Shown one piece after another: positions 1 through 8,699 of a stretch of DNA of 64,000 nt (its first letter is position 1; the number at the start of each line of letters is the position of its first letter). The notes under the pieces were generated by a model that worked only from the letters and a program-made list of their open reading frames with translations, was not told the origin of the DNA and ran no database searches. Source of the DNA: Desmospora activa DSM 45169 (GTDB taxonomy: Bacteria; Bacillota; Bacilli; Thermoactinomycetales; DSM-45169). The DNA is taken from assembly GCF_003046315.1 (NCBI RefSeq), contig NZ_PZZP01000001.1, forward strand, positions 1,178,001 through 1,242,000, read 5' to 3'. The position numbers and the translations under genes are program-made.

Positions 1-756
1 CACCTAGCCAGCGGCGATTGTATCGTCTACACCTCGGCGGATAGTGTATTTCAGATTGCAGCGCATGAGGAAGTAATTCCGCTGGACGAGCTGTATCACA
101 TCTGCGAGATCGCCCGGGAACTTACCCTGGATGACCGCTTTGCGGTAGTACGGGTGATTGCCCGTCCCTTTATCGGAAAGCCAGGTGCTTTTAAACGGAC
201 TGCCAACCGTCGCGATTATTCAGTAAAGCCACCTGATGTCACTGTGATGAATCAGTTGCAGGAGGCGGGACTGGATTGCATCGGTATCGGCAAGATTTCC
301 GATATCTATGATGGGGAAGGGATTACCCGTTCAATTAAGACGACGGATAATATGGACGGTGTGGATCAACTATTGTCGGTGATGAGTGACGCTTTTCACG
401 GTTTCGCCTTTGTCAATTTGGTTGATTTTGACTCCAAATTTGGCCACCGCCGCGATCCGGAAGGGTATGGGAACGCCTTGGAAGAGTTTGATCAGCGCCT
501 GCCACACATTTTGGAGTCGGTGGGCGAAGATGATCTGCTAATCATTACTGCTGATCACGGCAACGATCCCACTTATAAAGGAACGGATCATACACGGGAG
601 TATGTGCCACTGTTAGTGTGGAGCCCGTCGCTGCGTGAACCGGGGGCATCCTTAGGCGTACGAAAAACGTTTTCCGATGTGGGTGCGACGGTGGCTGCCA
701 ACTTCAGGCTGGCTGCTCCTCCCCATGGAAGCAGTTTCTTAGCCGATCTAATGTGA
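1..756 (+). CDS. deoB: Phosphopentomutase, C-terminal part (5' truncated by the window)
   Basis: Interconverts ribose-1-phosphate/deoxyribose-1-phosphate and the 5-phosphates, linking nucleoside phosphorolysis to the pentose phosphate pathway in the cytosol. Frame 1 is open from base 1, so the gene begins upstream; the 252 visible codons are the C-terminal part of a family of about 390 residues. Visible family features are the [16 protein letters not shown] stretch, the [14 protein letters not shown] segment and the metal-binding [19 protein letters not shown] segment typical of the alkaline-phosphatase-like metalloenzyme fold. The phosphorylases downstream make its substrates. Identity is sure; only the start is missing. 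Confidence 0.95.
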   Translation, partial: HLASGDCIVYTSADSVFQIAAHEEVIPLDELYHICEIARELTLDDRFAVVRVIARPFIGKPGAFKRTANRRDYSVKPPDVTVMNQLQEAGLDCIGIGKISDIYDGEGITRSIKTTDNMDGVDQLLSVMSDAFHGFAFVNLVDFDSKFGHRRDPEGYGNALEEFDQRLPHILESVGEDDLLIITADHGNDPTYKGTDHTREYVPLLVWSPSLREPGASLGVRKTFSDVGATVAANFRLAAPPHGSSFLADLM

Positions 757-1024
757 TTAAAGTTTCGAATCCGGCCTGTTGTTTCCGCGTATTGGGAGGG
801 ATTTTTGAAAGCGAAGTGCCTTTGCTGTGCCACTCAGCGGAAGTCACAGAGGGGCAGGGAAAAATGGGCAACATGTTTGAGCGACAGCGAGTTTTGCCCG
901 CTCCCGCCTTCTGTGGCTGAAGCGGACAGTTCCCCCCTCTTTGTAAACAGCAAGAGCACGCAGCCTCAAAAATCTTCTCCCTAAATCAGCAGATAACACA
1001 CATGAAAGGAGAGGATCATCGATC
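757..1024. other. Intergenic region with part of a dispersed repeat
   Basis: There are 268 bases between deoB and the first purine nucleoside phosphorylase and no credible gene. Bases 814-841 are a perfect inverted copy of 54672-54699, and the similarity continues imperfectly to about 795. No clear terminator follows deoB, so read-through into the next gene is possible. The ribosome binding site GGAGAGGA lies just before 1025. Confidence 0.5.
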
Positions 1025-1855
1025 ATGAAACCGATGGTACAACAAGCGCAGGAAGCTGCTGCATATATTGGTAAGCGATCCGGTCACCGACCGGTAATTG
1101 GGCTGGTGCTGGGATCGGGATTAGGGGTGTTGGCAGAGGAAATTCGCCATGCCGATGTGATTCCTTATGAGGAGATCCCCCATTTTCCCGTATCTACCGT
1201 GCAAGGACATGCCGGTCAATTGGTCCTGGGGGAATTGGAAGGACAAACGGTGGTTGCGATGCAAGGCCGTTTTCATTATTACGAAGGATATGGATTGGAC
1301 CAGGTGACTTTTCCCATTCGAGTGATGAAAGATCTAGGTGTGGATCGATTGATTGTCACCAACGCCGCCGGCGGAATCAATCTGGACTTTGGTGCAGGTG
1401 ATTTAATGCTGATCCAGGATCATATCAACTTGATGTTTAACAATCCGCTGTTTGGTCCCAATGCGCCGGAATGGGGCGTTCGTTTTCCCGATATGTCAGA
1501 CGCCTACGATCCTTCTTATCGTCAATTGGCGCGGCGAGTAGCGGAAGATCAAAACGTCTCTCTGCGAGAAGGGGTTTATGTCGGGCTGACAGGGCCTACT
1601 TATGAAACACCGGCAGAGATTCGGATGTTGCGAAAGCTGGGTGGAGATGCAGTCGGCATGTCTACTGTTCCCGAAGTAATCGCCGCCCGTCACGCAGGGA
1701 TTCGTGTCCTGGGTATTTCTTGTATTTCCAATCTGGCGGCGGGCATCCTGGATCAACCCCTTTCTCATGATGAAGTGATGGAGACCGCAGAGCAGGTAAA
1801 ACCTCGTTTTATTCGGTTGGTAAAAGGAATTATCAAAGATATTCGTTCGGTATGA
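1025..1855 (+). CDS. pupG: Purine nucleoside phosphorylase I, canonical trimeric type
   Basis: Phosphorolysis of guanosine/inosine and their deoxy forms to free base and (deoxy)ribose-1-phosphate. The 276 residues show the phosphate site GSGLG (30-34), the GRFHYYEGY substrate segment (81-89), GPTYETPAE (190-198), GMSTVPE (211-217) and a C-terminal His at 248. Glu194 and Asn236 correspond to Glu201 and Asn243 of human PNP, which recognise 6-oxopurines, so this copy is predicted to be the guanosine/inosine enzyme. ATG at 1025 follows GGAGAGGA. It sits between deoB and a second PNP and is probably co-transcribed with the salvage genes. Confidence 0.93.
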   Translation: MKPMVQQAQEAAAYIGKRSGHRPVIGLVLGSGLGVLAEEIRHADVIPYEEIPHFPVSTVQGHAGQLVLGELEGQTVVAMQGRFHYYEGYGLDQVTFPIRVMKDLGVDRLIVTNAAGGINLDFGAGDLMLIQDHINLMFNNPLFGPNAPEWGVRFPDMSDAYDPSYRQLARRVAEDQNVSLREGVYVGLTGPTYETPAEIRMLRKLGGDAVGMSTVPEVIAARHAGIRVLGISCISNLAAGILDQPLSHDEVMETAEQVKPRFIRLVKGIIKDIRSV

Positions 1856-1883
1856 CTATGGGTGAGAGAAAGGGTGAAAAGGG

Positions 1884-2708
1884 ATGGGGCGTTATGAGCA
1901 AATCCAAGCAGCTAAAGAAATGATTCAAAGCAGAAGTTCACATCAACCGGTGATCGGCTTAATTTTAGGTTCTGGTTTAGGGGATTTGGCTGATGAGATT
2001 GAAGCAGCGGATGTGATTGCATATACCGATATCCCTCATTTTCCGGAATCGACTGTGGAGGGACATGCCGGTCAACTGGTAATCGGGAGGCTGGCGGGGC
2101 AAACCGTGGTGGCGATGCAGGGACGCTTTCACTATTATGAAGGGTACTCGCAACAAGAGGTTGTCTTCCCGGTTTATGTGATGAAAGCACTGGGGGTTAA
2201 GACGTTAATCGCTACCAATGCTTGCGGTGGGATGAACGCCGCTTTCCAAGCGGGGGATCTGATGGTGATTGAAGATCATCTCAATATGACAGGCAGCAAT
2301 CCGCTGCTCGGCCCCAATGAAGAGCGGTTAGGTGTCCGTTTTCCCGATATGTCCAACGCTTATGATAAAGATTTGATCCAATTGGCTCACGACGTCGCGG
2401 AAAAACAAGGGCTTTCCTTGCAACAGGGGGTGTATGCCGCTATTAGCGGACCCGCCTATATGACACCGGCAGAGTTGGTGATGTTGCGCAACCTGGGCGG
2501 TGATACCGTCGGCATGTCGACCGCTCCTGAAGTGATTGCCGCACGTCACTCTGGCTTGCGATGTCTCGGTATCTCCTGTATCACCGATATGGCGATTGGA
2601 GAAGAGTTGGAGCCGCTAACCCATGAACAAGTCGTAGAGGTGGCCAATCGGACCAAACCGCGCTTTATCCGCTTGGTAAAAGGGATTGTGGCAGAGGTGG
2701 CGGTGTGA
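1884..2708 (+). CDS. Second purine nucleoside phosphorylase paralogue with altered base-recognition residues
   Basis: A 274-residue close paralogue of the preceding gene, 28 bases downstream. The fold-defining motifs are kept: GSGLG (29-33), GRFHYYEGY (80-88), GMSTAPE (210-216), and His247 for the ribose 5'-hydroxyl. The purine-site Glu is Met193 (GPAYMTPAE) and the Asn is Asp235 (SCITDM). In human PNP, an Asn-to-Asp change at that site is known to move specificity toward adenosine, so this copy is inferred to prefer 6-aminopurine nucleosides and could stand in for hexameric DeoD. The kept His argues against a methylthioadenosine phosphorylase. The family call is firm; the specificity is a prediction. 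Confidence 0.9.
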   Translation: MGRYEQIQAAKEMIQSRSSHQPVIGLILGSGLGDLADEIEAADVIAYTDIPHFPESTVEGHAGQLVIGRLAGQTVVAMQGRFHYYEGYSQQEVVFPVYVMKALGVKTLIATNACGGMNAAFQAGDLMVIEDHLNMTGSNPLLGPNEERLGVRFPDMSNAYDKDLIQLAHDVAEKQGLSLQQGVYAAISGPAYMTPAELVMLRNLGGDTVGMSTAPEVIAARHSGLRCLGISCITDMAIGEELEPLTHEQVVEVANRTKPRFIRLVKGIVAEVAV

Positions 2709-4024
2709 TGAGAGCCTCTGAAATGATTCGGAAGAAACGGGATGGGGTTGCGCTTTCATCGGATGAGCTCCGTTTTCTGATTCAGGGATATGCCGAAGGG
2801 AAAATCCCTGATTATCAGCTGTCAGCCTGGGCGATGGCCGTTTATTTCCAAGGGATGGACGCCCGCGAAACCGCTGATCTCACCTTGGAGATGGTACGAT
2901 CCGGGGATGAGGTGAATTTATCGTCGATTCGCGGAATCAAGGTGGATAAACACAGTACCGGCGGGGTGGGAGATACCACCACCTTAGTGTTGGGGCCGAT
3001 GGTAGCGGCTTGCGGTGTTCCGGTGGCCAAATTATCCGGCCGCGGGTTAGGCCATACTGGAGGAACGGTAGACAAGTTGGAGTCATTTCCCGGTTTTTCC
3101 ACCAGCTTAAGCATAGACGCTTTTATCCAACAGGTTAATGATATTGGTATCGCGTTGATGGGGCAAACGGCGGATCTTACCCCTGCCGATAAACAATTGT
3201 ACGCGTTGCGGGATGTGACGGCAACGGTGGATTCGATCCCGCTGATCGCCAGTTCCATTATGAGCAAAAAGATAGCGGCTGGGGCCGATGCGATTGTATT
3301 GGATGTAAAAACGGGTGCCGGTGCTTTTATGAAAACGGAGGAGCGGGCGCGGGAGTTGGCCGAAGCGATGGTACGGATCGGCAAGCATGTCGGCCGCCGC
3401 ACGATTGCAGTGATCAGCGATATGGATCAACCGCTGGGTCGGGCTGTCGGCAATGCATTGGAAGTGCGTGAGGCCATTGAGACACTGCGGGGAGAGGGGC
3501 CGCCAGATTTAACGGAGCTCTGCTTAGAGTTGGGTGCCTATATGCTGATTCTGGGCGGACGTGCCGATACACCGGAAGAAGCGAAGGCACTCTTGCGGGC
3601 TCGAATCAACGATGGTACCGCCCTGGATCAACTACGCCGCTTTGTACAAGCGCAAGGAGGAGACACCCGTGTGGTCGATCATCCGGATCTCCTACCACAA
3701 GCGGATGAAGTGATAGCGGTAAAAGCGAAACGCTCCGGCACCGTGGCTGCGATGGAGGCGGAAACGATCGGCCTGTGTGCCATGAAACTGGGTGCTGGTA
3801 GAGAAACGAAAGAATCCACCATCGACCACGGAGTTGGAATCGAATTAGAGAAAAAAGTAGGGGATTCCGTACAAGCGGGGGATACGCTAGCCACTCTGCA
3901 TATACGGAAAGGTGGACCGGTGGCGGAAGTGAGTGAAACCTTACAGTCCGCCATCAGCATCACCGATACAAACGTCTCCCCTCCGGTACAGATCAAAGGA
4001 GTCGTCACACCGGATGATGTCTAA
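2708..4024 (+). CDS. pdp: Pyrimidine-nucleoside phosphorylase
   Basis: Phosphorolysis of uridine, thymidine and deoxyuridine; a cytosolic dimer of the glycosyltransferase family 3/thymidine phosphorylase type. The 438 residues match the family length. Visible are the KHSTGGVGD phosphate-binding motif near residue 80, the [11 protein letters not shown] segment, [11 protein letters not shown] and DVKTGAGAF, and the C-terminal PYNP domain. ATG at 2708 shares its A with the TGA of the previous gene (TGATG), so translational coupling is likely; a GTG at 2705 is the alternative start. It ends the salvage operon at a terminator. Confidence 0.95.
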   Translation: MRASEMIRKKRDGVALSSDELRFLIQGYAEGKIPDYQLSAWAMAVYFQGMDARETADLTLEMVRSGDEVNLSSIRGIKVDKHSTGGVGDTTTLVLGPMVAACGVPVAKLSGRGLGHTGGTVDKLESFPGFSTSLSIDAFIQQVNDIGIALMGQTADLTPADKQLYALRDVTATVDSIPLIASSIMSKKIAAGADAIVLDVKTGAGAFMKTEERARELAEAMVRIGKHVGRRTIAVISDMDQPLGRAVGNALEVREAIETLRGEGPPDLTELCLELGAYMLILGGRADTPEEAKALLRARINDGTALDQLRRFVQAQGGDTRVVDHPDLLPQADEVIAVKAKRSGTVAAMEAETIGLCAMKLGAGRETKESTIDHGVGIELEKKVGDSVQAGDTLATLHIRKGGPVAEVSETLQSAISITDTNVSPPVQIKGVVTPDDV

Positions 4025-4053
4025 GCGTTCCTAAGGGAGCGCTTTTTATATTT
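4023..4053 (+). terminator. Intrinsic terminator after pdp
   Basis: AGCGTTCC-TAA-GGGAGCGCT hairpin followed by TTTTTATATTTTT. It overlaps the pdp stop codon and separates the salvage genes from dacF. Confidence 0.8.
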
Positions 4054-4058
4054 TTCCA

Positions 4059-4090
4059 TGGAATATTCCTCCTCTCTGTCGCTCAAACTA
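4059..4090 (+). promoter_or_regulatory. Forespore (sigma-F/sigma-G type) promoter candidate of dacF
   Basis: TGGAATA (4059-4065), an 18-base spacer, then CAAACTA (4084-4090), close to the forespore -35 GnATA and -10 CATACTA patterns. B. subtilis dacF is forespore-expressed, which agrees. Read by eye. Confidence 0.6.
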
Positions 4091-4119
4091 GGGACACCAC
4101 CAAGAGGAGGGAAGCATTG

Positions 4120-5322
4120 ATGCAAATGCGATTCTTTATGGGAATGTTGGTATCCTTCTTGACGCTATCAGCGGCAGTTCCGACCCCGCTTGCCGCTGCG
4201 GCGGAAGGGGAACTAAACCTGGCACCGGATGCGCGTTCCGCCATTTTGCTGGATGCAGATACCGGTACAATCCTCTATGAAAAAAACAGTGATGAGTCCC
4301 TTCCCCCGGCAAGTGTCACTAAAATAATGACCATGCTTTTAATCATAGAGGCCTTAGATCATGGGAAGATTTCTTTTGATGATTCAGTTCGAATTAGTGA
4401 ACACGCCGCCTCCATGGGGGGATCCCAGATCTATCTGGAACCGGGGGAGGCGATGACGGTAAAGGATTTATTTAAAGCGGTGGCGGTGGGTAGCGCCAAT
4501 GATGCTTCCGTCGCCTTGGCCGAACATATTGCGGGAACGGAAGAAGCGTTTGTTGCGCAAATGAATGAACGAGCGGCAAAATTAGGGATGAAAAACACCC
4601 GATTTCAAAATCCAAACGGTCTTCCCGCCAAGGATCACCACACCAGTGCCAAAGATATCGCCGTGATGTCACGAGAACTCCTCAAGCATAAAGGAGTGAC
4701 CGAGTTTACTCGTATTTACGAAGATTACTTGCGCAAAGAGACGGACAATCCGTTTTGGCTGGTTAATACCAATCGCTTGGTCAAGTTTTACGAAGGCATG
4801 GATGGCTTAAAAACCGGATTTACCGCTGAAGCGAAATATTGTCTCTCCGCTACTGCCAAACGGGGGAATTTTCGCTTAATCGCCGTTGTGATGGGTGAAC
4901 CCAATCCCAAGGCTCGCAATCGCGAAACTACGCGAATGTTGGATTACGCATTTAGTCAATTTACCAATCATGTCGTCTATCGCCAGGGTGATCCGATCGC
5001 CCACCTACATGTCGATAAAGGGTTACGCAATCAAATCGATGTTCGTGCCCCACAGCAGTTTAGTATTTTGATTAAAAAAGGGGAAAATCCCGACCAATAT
5101 CGTACACGTCTGCAATGGGAAGAGCTCAAAGCCCCCATTCAAAAAGGGGAACGATTGGGTCGGGTGTTGGTGGAGAAAGACGGAAAAGTTGTATCACAAT
5201 TGGAGCTGCTGTCTGCGCGCGATATTCCGCGGGCTGGCTCGTGGACGCTGTTTAAGCGTACGTTGAAAAAGATGCTGTTTCTGCCGGAGGAAGCACCACC
5301 GGTTGAAGAAGTTCCCAAATGA
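4120..5322 (+). CDS. dacF: D-alanyl-D-alanine carboxypeptidase, DacF type
   Basis: A penicillin-binding carboxypeptidase (peptidase S11) that trims the terminal D-Ala of peptidoglycan stem peptides; in B. subtilis it adjusts spore cortex crosslinking. It has 400 residues. An N-terminal signal peptide ends near an AAAA segment at about residue 27. Then come the SxxK motif (SVTKIM), the SxN motif (GSANDASVA) and KTG (LKTGFT), followed by the C-terminal beta domain. ATG 4120 is chosen over TTG 4117 because AGAGGAGGG lies at good spacing. Placement directly before spoIIA, as in B. subtilis, supports DacF. Confidence 0.9.
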   Translation: MQMRFFMGMLVSFLTLSAAVPTPLAAAAEGELNLAPDARSAILLDADTGTILYEKNSDESLPPASVTKIMTMLLIIEALDHGKISFDDSVRISEHAASMGGSQIYLEPGEAMTVKDLFKAVAVGSANDASVALAEHIAGTEEAFVAQMNERAAKLGMKNTRFQNPNGLPAKDHHTSAKDIAVMSRELLKHKGVTEFTRIYEDYLRKETDNPFWLVNTNRLVKFYEGMDGLKTGFTAEAKYCLSATAKRGNFRLIAVVMGEPNPKARNRETTRMLDYAFSQFTNHVVYRQGDPIAHLHVDKGLRNQIDVRAPQQFSILIKKGENPDQYRTRLQWEELKAPIQKGERLGRVLVEKDGKVVSQLELLSARDIPRAGSWTLFKRTLKKMLFLPEEAPPVEEVPK

Positions 5323-5440
5323 ATCTCCCCGAAAGTTTTGTTCTGTATCTCCAAAGGGGATATCGAGTAAAGCGTCATTCATCTCACCGCTTTGAAGTAG
5401 GAGACTTCTGACGCAAAAAAGGTTAAAAACCATCGACAAA

Positions 5441-5475
5441 AAGAGCCTCTCTATGACAGAGAGGCTCGATTTTTT
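5441..5475 (+). terminator. Intrinsic terminator after dacF
   Basis: GAGCCTCTC-TATGACA-GAGAGGCTC hairpin followed by GATTTTTTT. It partly insulates spoIIA from dacF. Confidence 0.85.
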
Positions 5476-5492
5476 TCTTCTTTTGTCGGATG

Positions 5493-5520
5493 GCAGGAAC
5501 CGATATCAATCCCGTGGAAT
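5493..5520 (+). promoter_or_regulatory. Sigma-H type promoter candidate of the spoIIA operon
   Basis: GCAGGAACC (5493-5501) and GTGGAAT (5514-5520) with a 12-base spacer fit the sigma-H pattern RnAGGAwWW/RnnGAAT. B. subtilis spoIIA is transcribed by sigma-H, so position and motif agree. Confidence 0.65.
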
Positions 5521-5572
5521 GGAAGGAGAGCATGGGATCGGACAAACCAGATTCAGCAGGGGGGAAGCGAAT

Positions 5573-5926
5573 ATGAGTTTATATGTGGATGTATCCCACA
5601 GACGGAACGTACTGATCGTCCGCCTGGCAGGGGAATTGGACCACCATACCGCCACAGAGGCACGGCAACGGATGGATACGGAGTTATCCAAGGGAATTTA
5701 TGCCCATATGATTCTCAACCTGTCCGAGCTTTCGTTTATGGACAGTTCCGGTTTGGGTGTGGTATTGGGGCGGTATCGACAAATCTCGGAGCAAGGTGGA
5801 AAGTTGTTTTTATGTTCGGTTCATCCCTCGATTCATCGCTTGTTTGAATTGTCGGGGATGTTTAAAATACTATCACTCCACGATAATGAACATGCAGCAT
5901 TAAGCGCTTGCGGGGTGGCATCATGA
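5573..5926 (+). CDS. spoIIAA: Anti-sigma F factor antagonist SpoIIAA
   Basis: Releases sigma-F in the forespore by binding the anti-sigma factor SpoIIAB; controlled by phosphorylation on serine. The 117 residues form one STAS domain. The phospho-acceptor motif MDSSGLG puts the serine at residue 58, as in B. subtilis. ATG 5573 after GGGGGAAGCG is used; an upstream in-frame extension starting at 5453 would run through the dacF terminator and is rejected. The end overlaps spoIIAB by four bases (ATGA). Confidence 0.96.
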   Translation: MSLYVDVSHRRNVLIVRLAGELDHHTATEARQRMDTELSKGIYAHMILNLSELSFMDSSGLGVVLGRYRQISEQGGKLFLCSVHPSIHRLFELSGMFKILSLHDNEHAALSACGVAS

Positions 5927-6375
5927 GTGATTTTTACAATGTGATGGAGCTTCGGTTTGCCAGCCGTTCGGAGAATGAATCTTTTGCCCGTGTTGCGGTT
6001 GCCTCATTCATTTCGCAATTGGACCCCACCATGGAAGAGTTGACCGATATTAAAACAGTTGTGTCAGAAGCGGTAACCAATGCCGTCATCCATGGATATG
6101 AAGAGCGGACTGACGGAATGATCACCATCCGTACCGAGATTCATGGTACCGAAATGGTGATTACGATCGAAGATGAAGGTATCGGGATTGCCGATGTGAC
6201 GGAAGCGCGCCAACCACTGTATACATCCAAACCGGAGTTGGAACGTTCCGGCATGGGATTTACCATCATGGAAAACTTCATGGATCAGGTGGAAGTGGAG
6301 TCAAAAGTGGGAAAAGGAACCCGGATTCACTTAAAGAAGCGCCTTAAAACCCAACAGCAGACCATTCGGAATTGA
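5923..6375 (+). CDS. spoIIAB: Anti-sigma F factor / serine kinase SpoIIAB
   Basis: Binds and inhibits sigma-F and phosphorylates SpoIIAA with ATP. The 150 residues form a GHKL-type ATPase: the N box [11 protein letters not shown], the G1 box DEGIGI and the G2 region SGMGFTIM are all visible. ATG 5923 overlaps the spoIIAA stop (ATGA), implying coupled synthesis of the partner proteins. The gene order AA-AB-sigF is the standard one. Confidence 0.96.
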   Translation: MSDFYNVMELRFASRSENESFARVAVASFISQLDPTMEELTDIKTVVSEAVTNAVIHGYEERTDGMITIRTEIHGTEMVITIEDEGIGIADVTEARQPLYTSKPELERSGMGFTIMENFMDQVEVESKVGKGTRIHLKKRLKTQQQTIRN

Positions 6376-6389
6376 GGGTGGGTGGATCC

Positions 6390-7151
6390 ATGGATTCCGA
6401 TGTACGTAATTCCAGACATAAACATCTGTCCGACACTGAAGTCAAACAATTGATCCAATCCAGCCAAAAAGGGGATACCGAGGCGCGCGACCGGCTGGTT
6501 CGTCACAATATTCGGCTTGTTTGGTCTGTGGTGCAACGTTTTCTTAACCGCGGGTATGAGGCGGAGGACCTCTTTCAGATTGGTTGTATCGGTTTGCTGA
6601 AAGCGGTGGATAAATTTGATCTTAGCTACGATGTGAAATTTTCCACTTATGCGGTGCCGATGATCATCGGAGAGATTCAGCGCTTTCTGCGGGACGACGG
6701 CATGGTAAAAGTGAGTCGTTCGTTAAAAGAGCTATCCAACCGCATTCGCAAGGGAAAAGATGAATTGACTAAACGGCTGGGGCGTTCTCCCACGGTACAG
6801 GAATTGGCGGAGGAGATGGGGGTGACCGCGGAGGAAATTGTGTTTGCACAGGAGGCCAACCGTACTCCATCATCGATTCATGAAACGGTTTATGAAAATG
6901 ACGGTGATCCGATTACCCTGATGGATCAAATATCCGATGAATCCGAGGAGGCGTGGTTTGATCAATTGGCTTTAAAAGAAGCGATGGAACAGTTGGAAGA
7001 ACGGGAGCGCTTAATCGTTTACCTTCGCTATTTTAAAGATCAGACTCAGTCGGAAGTAGCGGAGCGTTTAGGAATTTCACAGGTACAAGTCTCTCGCTTG
7101 GAGAAAAAAATCATCCGGCGCATGCGTGAGGAGATGGATGGTGCCGGTTAA
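6390..7151 (+). CDS. sigF: RNA polymerase sigma-F factor
   Basis: First forespore-specific sigma factor of sporulation. The 253 residues contain sigma-70 region 2 (NIRLVWSVVQRFLNRGYEAEDLFQIG, in parts), region 3 (SPTVQELAEEMG) and region 4 with the helix-turn-helix SQSEVAERLGISQVQVSRLEK-type segment near the C-terminus. ATG 6390 follows GAGGGTGGGTGG; a TTG at 6372 would only add a few residues overlapping spoIIAB. Third gene of the spoIIA operon, followed by a terminator. Confidence 0.96.
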   Translation: MDSDVRNSRHKHLSDTEVKQLIQSSQKGDTEARDRLVRHNIRLVWSVVQRFLNRGYEAEDLFQIGCIGLLKAVDKFDLSYDVKFSTYAVPMIIGEIQRFLRDDGMVKVSRSLKELSNRIRKGKDELTKRLGRSPTVQELAEEMGVTAEEIVFAQEANRTPSSIHETVYENDGDPITLMDQISDESEEAWFDQLALKEAMEQLEERERLIVYLRYFKDQTQSEVAERLGISQVQVSRLEKKIIRRMREEMDGAG

Positions 7152-7201
7152 AAGAAGGAGTTTAAATGTGAGTGATACATTTTCATCATTTAAGCTTGAT
7201 T

Positions 7202-7234
7202 GCGACGCTTGTCCAACGGACGGGCGTTTTTTGT
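7202..7234 (+). terminator. Intrinsic terminator between sigF and spoVA
   Basis: GACGCTTGTCC-AAC-GGACGGGCG hairpin followed by TTTTTT, ending just where the forespore promoter of spoVA begins. Confidence 0.75.
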
Positions 7235-7262
7235 ATGGTCGACGGGAGGGCGACTCATACTA
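7232..7262 (+). promoter_or_regulatory. Sigma-G type promoter candidate of spoVA
   Basis: TGTATG (7232-7237), an 18-base spacer, and a perfect forespore -10 CATACTA (7256-7262). B. subtilis spoVA is sigma-G dependent. The distance to the GTG start at 7300 is suitable. Confidence 0.75.
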
Positions 7263-7299
7263 AAGGAGCGAGAAAGCTTTTAAAAGGGAAGGGATCACG

Positions 7300-7917
7300 G
7301 TGTCCAAGGTGGTTTACATCCAGATGAAAAAGCGAATCCATGCTGTAAAGGGACCACTTTTGCTCGGACAGGTGGCCAATATCCTGGCGGAAGGAGAGGA
7401 AGAAAAGCTGAAACACTTGCCGGTGACCCAGTATTATCCCCAGGAGAACCCCGTCGCCCTGGTAGAATGGATGGATGTGGTGCGCGTGTTGTCACATCAC
7501 TATCCCCATTGGGATATCCGGCAGGTGGGACCGCCACACACTATCGTGGAGAGGATCTCACCGCCGCCGCGATCCCATATATTGTTGGCGTTCCTGGTGT
7601 GGGTTTTATTATTTATCGGCTCTGGTTTGGCGATTATGAATTTCCATGCAGATGTCAGTATGTCCTATGTACATCAACGCATCCATTATCTGATGACAGG
7701 GATTCGTTCAGAGCGTCCCTTGCTGTTGCAAATTCCATATTCCATCGGGATCGGCTTAGGGATGGGAATCTTTTTTAACCATGTATGGAAGCGTAAGTTT
7801 AACGATGAACCAACCCCGTTGGAATTAGAAGTCTTTTTGTACCAAGACAGTATTGATCAATTTGTGATTGACCATGAAAAAATGAAACGGGCGAAGGGAC
7901 ATGATTCTTCTTCTTGA
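7300..7917 (+). CDS. spoVAA: Stage V sporulation protein AA
   Basis: Part of the SpoVA apparatus of the spore inner membrane that moves dipicolinic acid. It has 205 residues, with a soluble N-terminal half and two predicted membrane segments (about residues 90-112 and 143-158, hydrophobic with GIGLGMGIFF). GTG 7300 follows AAGGGAAGGGA. First gene after the sigma-G type promoter, and it overlaps spoVAB by 17 bases. Its place between sigF and spoVAB supports the call. Confidence 0.88.
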   Translation: MSKVVYIQMKKRIHAVKGPLLLGQVANILAEGEEEKLKHLPVTQYYPQENPVALVEWMDVVRVLSHHYPHWDIRQVGPPHTIVERISPPPRSHILLAFLVWVLLFIGSGLAIMNFHADVSMSYVHQRIHYLMTGIRSERPLLLQIPYSIGIGLGMGIFFNHVWKRKFNDEPTPLELEVFLYQDSIDQFVIDHEKMKRAKGHDSSS

Positions 7918-8320
7918 GACGCTTGAGGTGATGGTGGGGTTGGCGGGAGGGCTTGCGGTCGGCAGCGGATTGGTAGCGTTTTTGACGGTGTTGGATGTAA
8001 TTCCGCGGTTGACAGTATTAACCCGTAGCATCAGTCGGATTCACTGGTATGAAGGCGCTTTGGTGATGGGGGCGGTCGTTGCCACCTGGGTCGATTTTCG
8101 TGGTTGGCACGGTCTGGACTGGATGATGGTGGCTGTACCCCTCGTCGGCTTAATTGCCGGTTGCTTTGTCGGTTTACTGGCGGCGGGATTGACGGAAGTA
8201 TTAAACGTATTGCCGATTTTAGCAAAGCGCTTGGGGATGCAGAGCCGCCTTCCCTGGTTGTTGTTGGCGATGATTTTTGGGAAAGTGGTGGGTTCGCTGT
8301 TTCAGTGGCTAGTATTTTGA
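7901..8320 (+). CDS. spoVAB: Stage V sporulation protein AB
   Basis: A 139-residue integral membrane protein with about four hydrophobic segments rich in Gly, a SpoVAB family member. It is one of the SpoVA proteins needed for dipicolinic acid movement in B. subtilis; its exact role in the complex is not known. ATG 7901 lies inside the spoVAA end after a GAAGGG site. In B. subtilis, spoVAC and spoVAD follow, but here only 20 bases separate it from spoVAE. Confidence 0.87.
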   Translation: MILLLETLEVMVGLAGGLAVGSGLVAFLTVLDVIPRLTVLTRSISRIHWYEGALVMGAVVATWVDFRGWHGLDWMMVAVPLVGLIAGCFVGLLAAGLTEVLNVLPILAKRLGMQSRLPWLLLAMIFGKVVGSLFQWLVF

Positions 8321-8340
8321 AAGAAAGGTGTGATCATGAG

Positions 8341-8694
8341 ATGGGTACGTTTTGGTCCGCTTTTTTAGTTGGTGGTTTAATCTGTGTGGTGGGGCAGTTG
8401 TTGATGGATCTGACGCCCCTAACCCCGGCACACGTTCTCAGTCTGTTGGTAGTGGTGGGAGCGGTGATGGACGGGTTGGGCTGGTATGAACCGTTGATTC
8501 AGTTTGCAGGTGCGGGGGCAACCGTTCCCATCACCAGTTTTGGCAATGCGCTCGTACACGGCGCGACAGCTGAAGGAGAAAAAAGCGGTGTAGTCGGGGT
8601 ATTGACAGGAATCTTTGAGATTACCAGTGCCGGTATATCCGCCGCTATTATTTTTGGCTTTTTGACCGCCTTGGTCTTCCGGCCCAAAGGTTGA
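8341..8694 (+). CDS. spoVAEB: Stage V sporulation protein AE, membrane subunit (AEb)
   Basis: Membrane subunit of the spore dipicolinic-acid channel. The 117 residues show three to four hydrophobic segments and the family-specific stretches GGLICVVGQLLMD, AGATVPITSFGNAL and GISAAIIFGFLTAL. ATG 8341 is used (AAGGTG upstream); an in-frame extension to 8104 only shadows spoVAB. AEb normally works with SpoVAC and SpoVAD, whose genes are not in this operon. Confidence 0.9.
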   Translation: MGTFWSAFLVGGLICVVGQLLMDLTPLTPAHVLSLLVVVGAVMDGLGWYEPLIQFAGAGATVPITSFGNALVHGATAEGEKSGVVGVLTGIFEITSAGISAAIIFGFLTALVFRPKG

Positions 8695-8699
8695 AGGAT

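Noticed and set aside
2842-3430. Long minus-strand frames inside pdp
   Set aside because: They are shadows of a well-conserved enzyme gene and have no recognisable protein.
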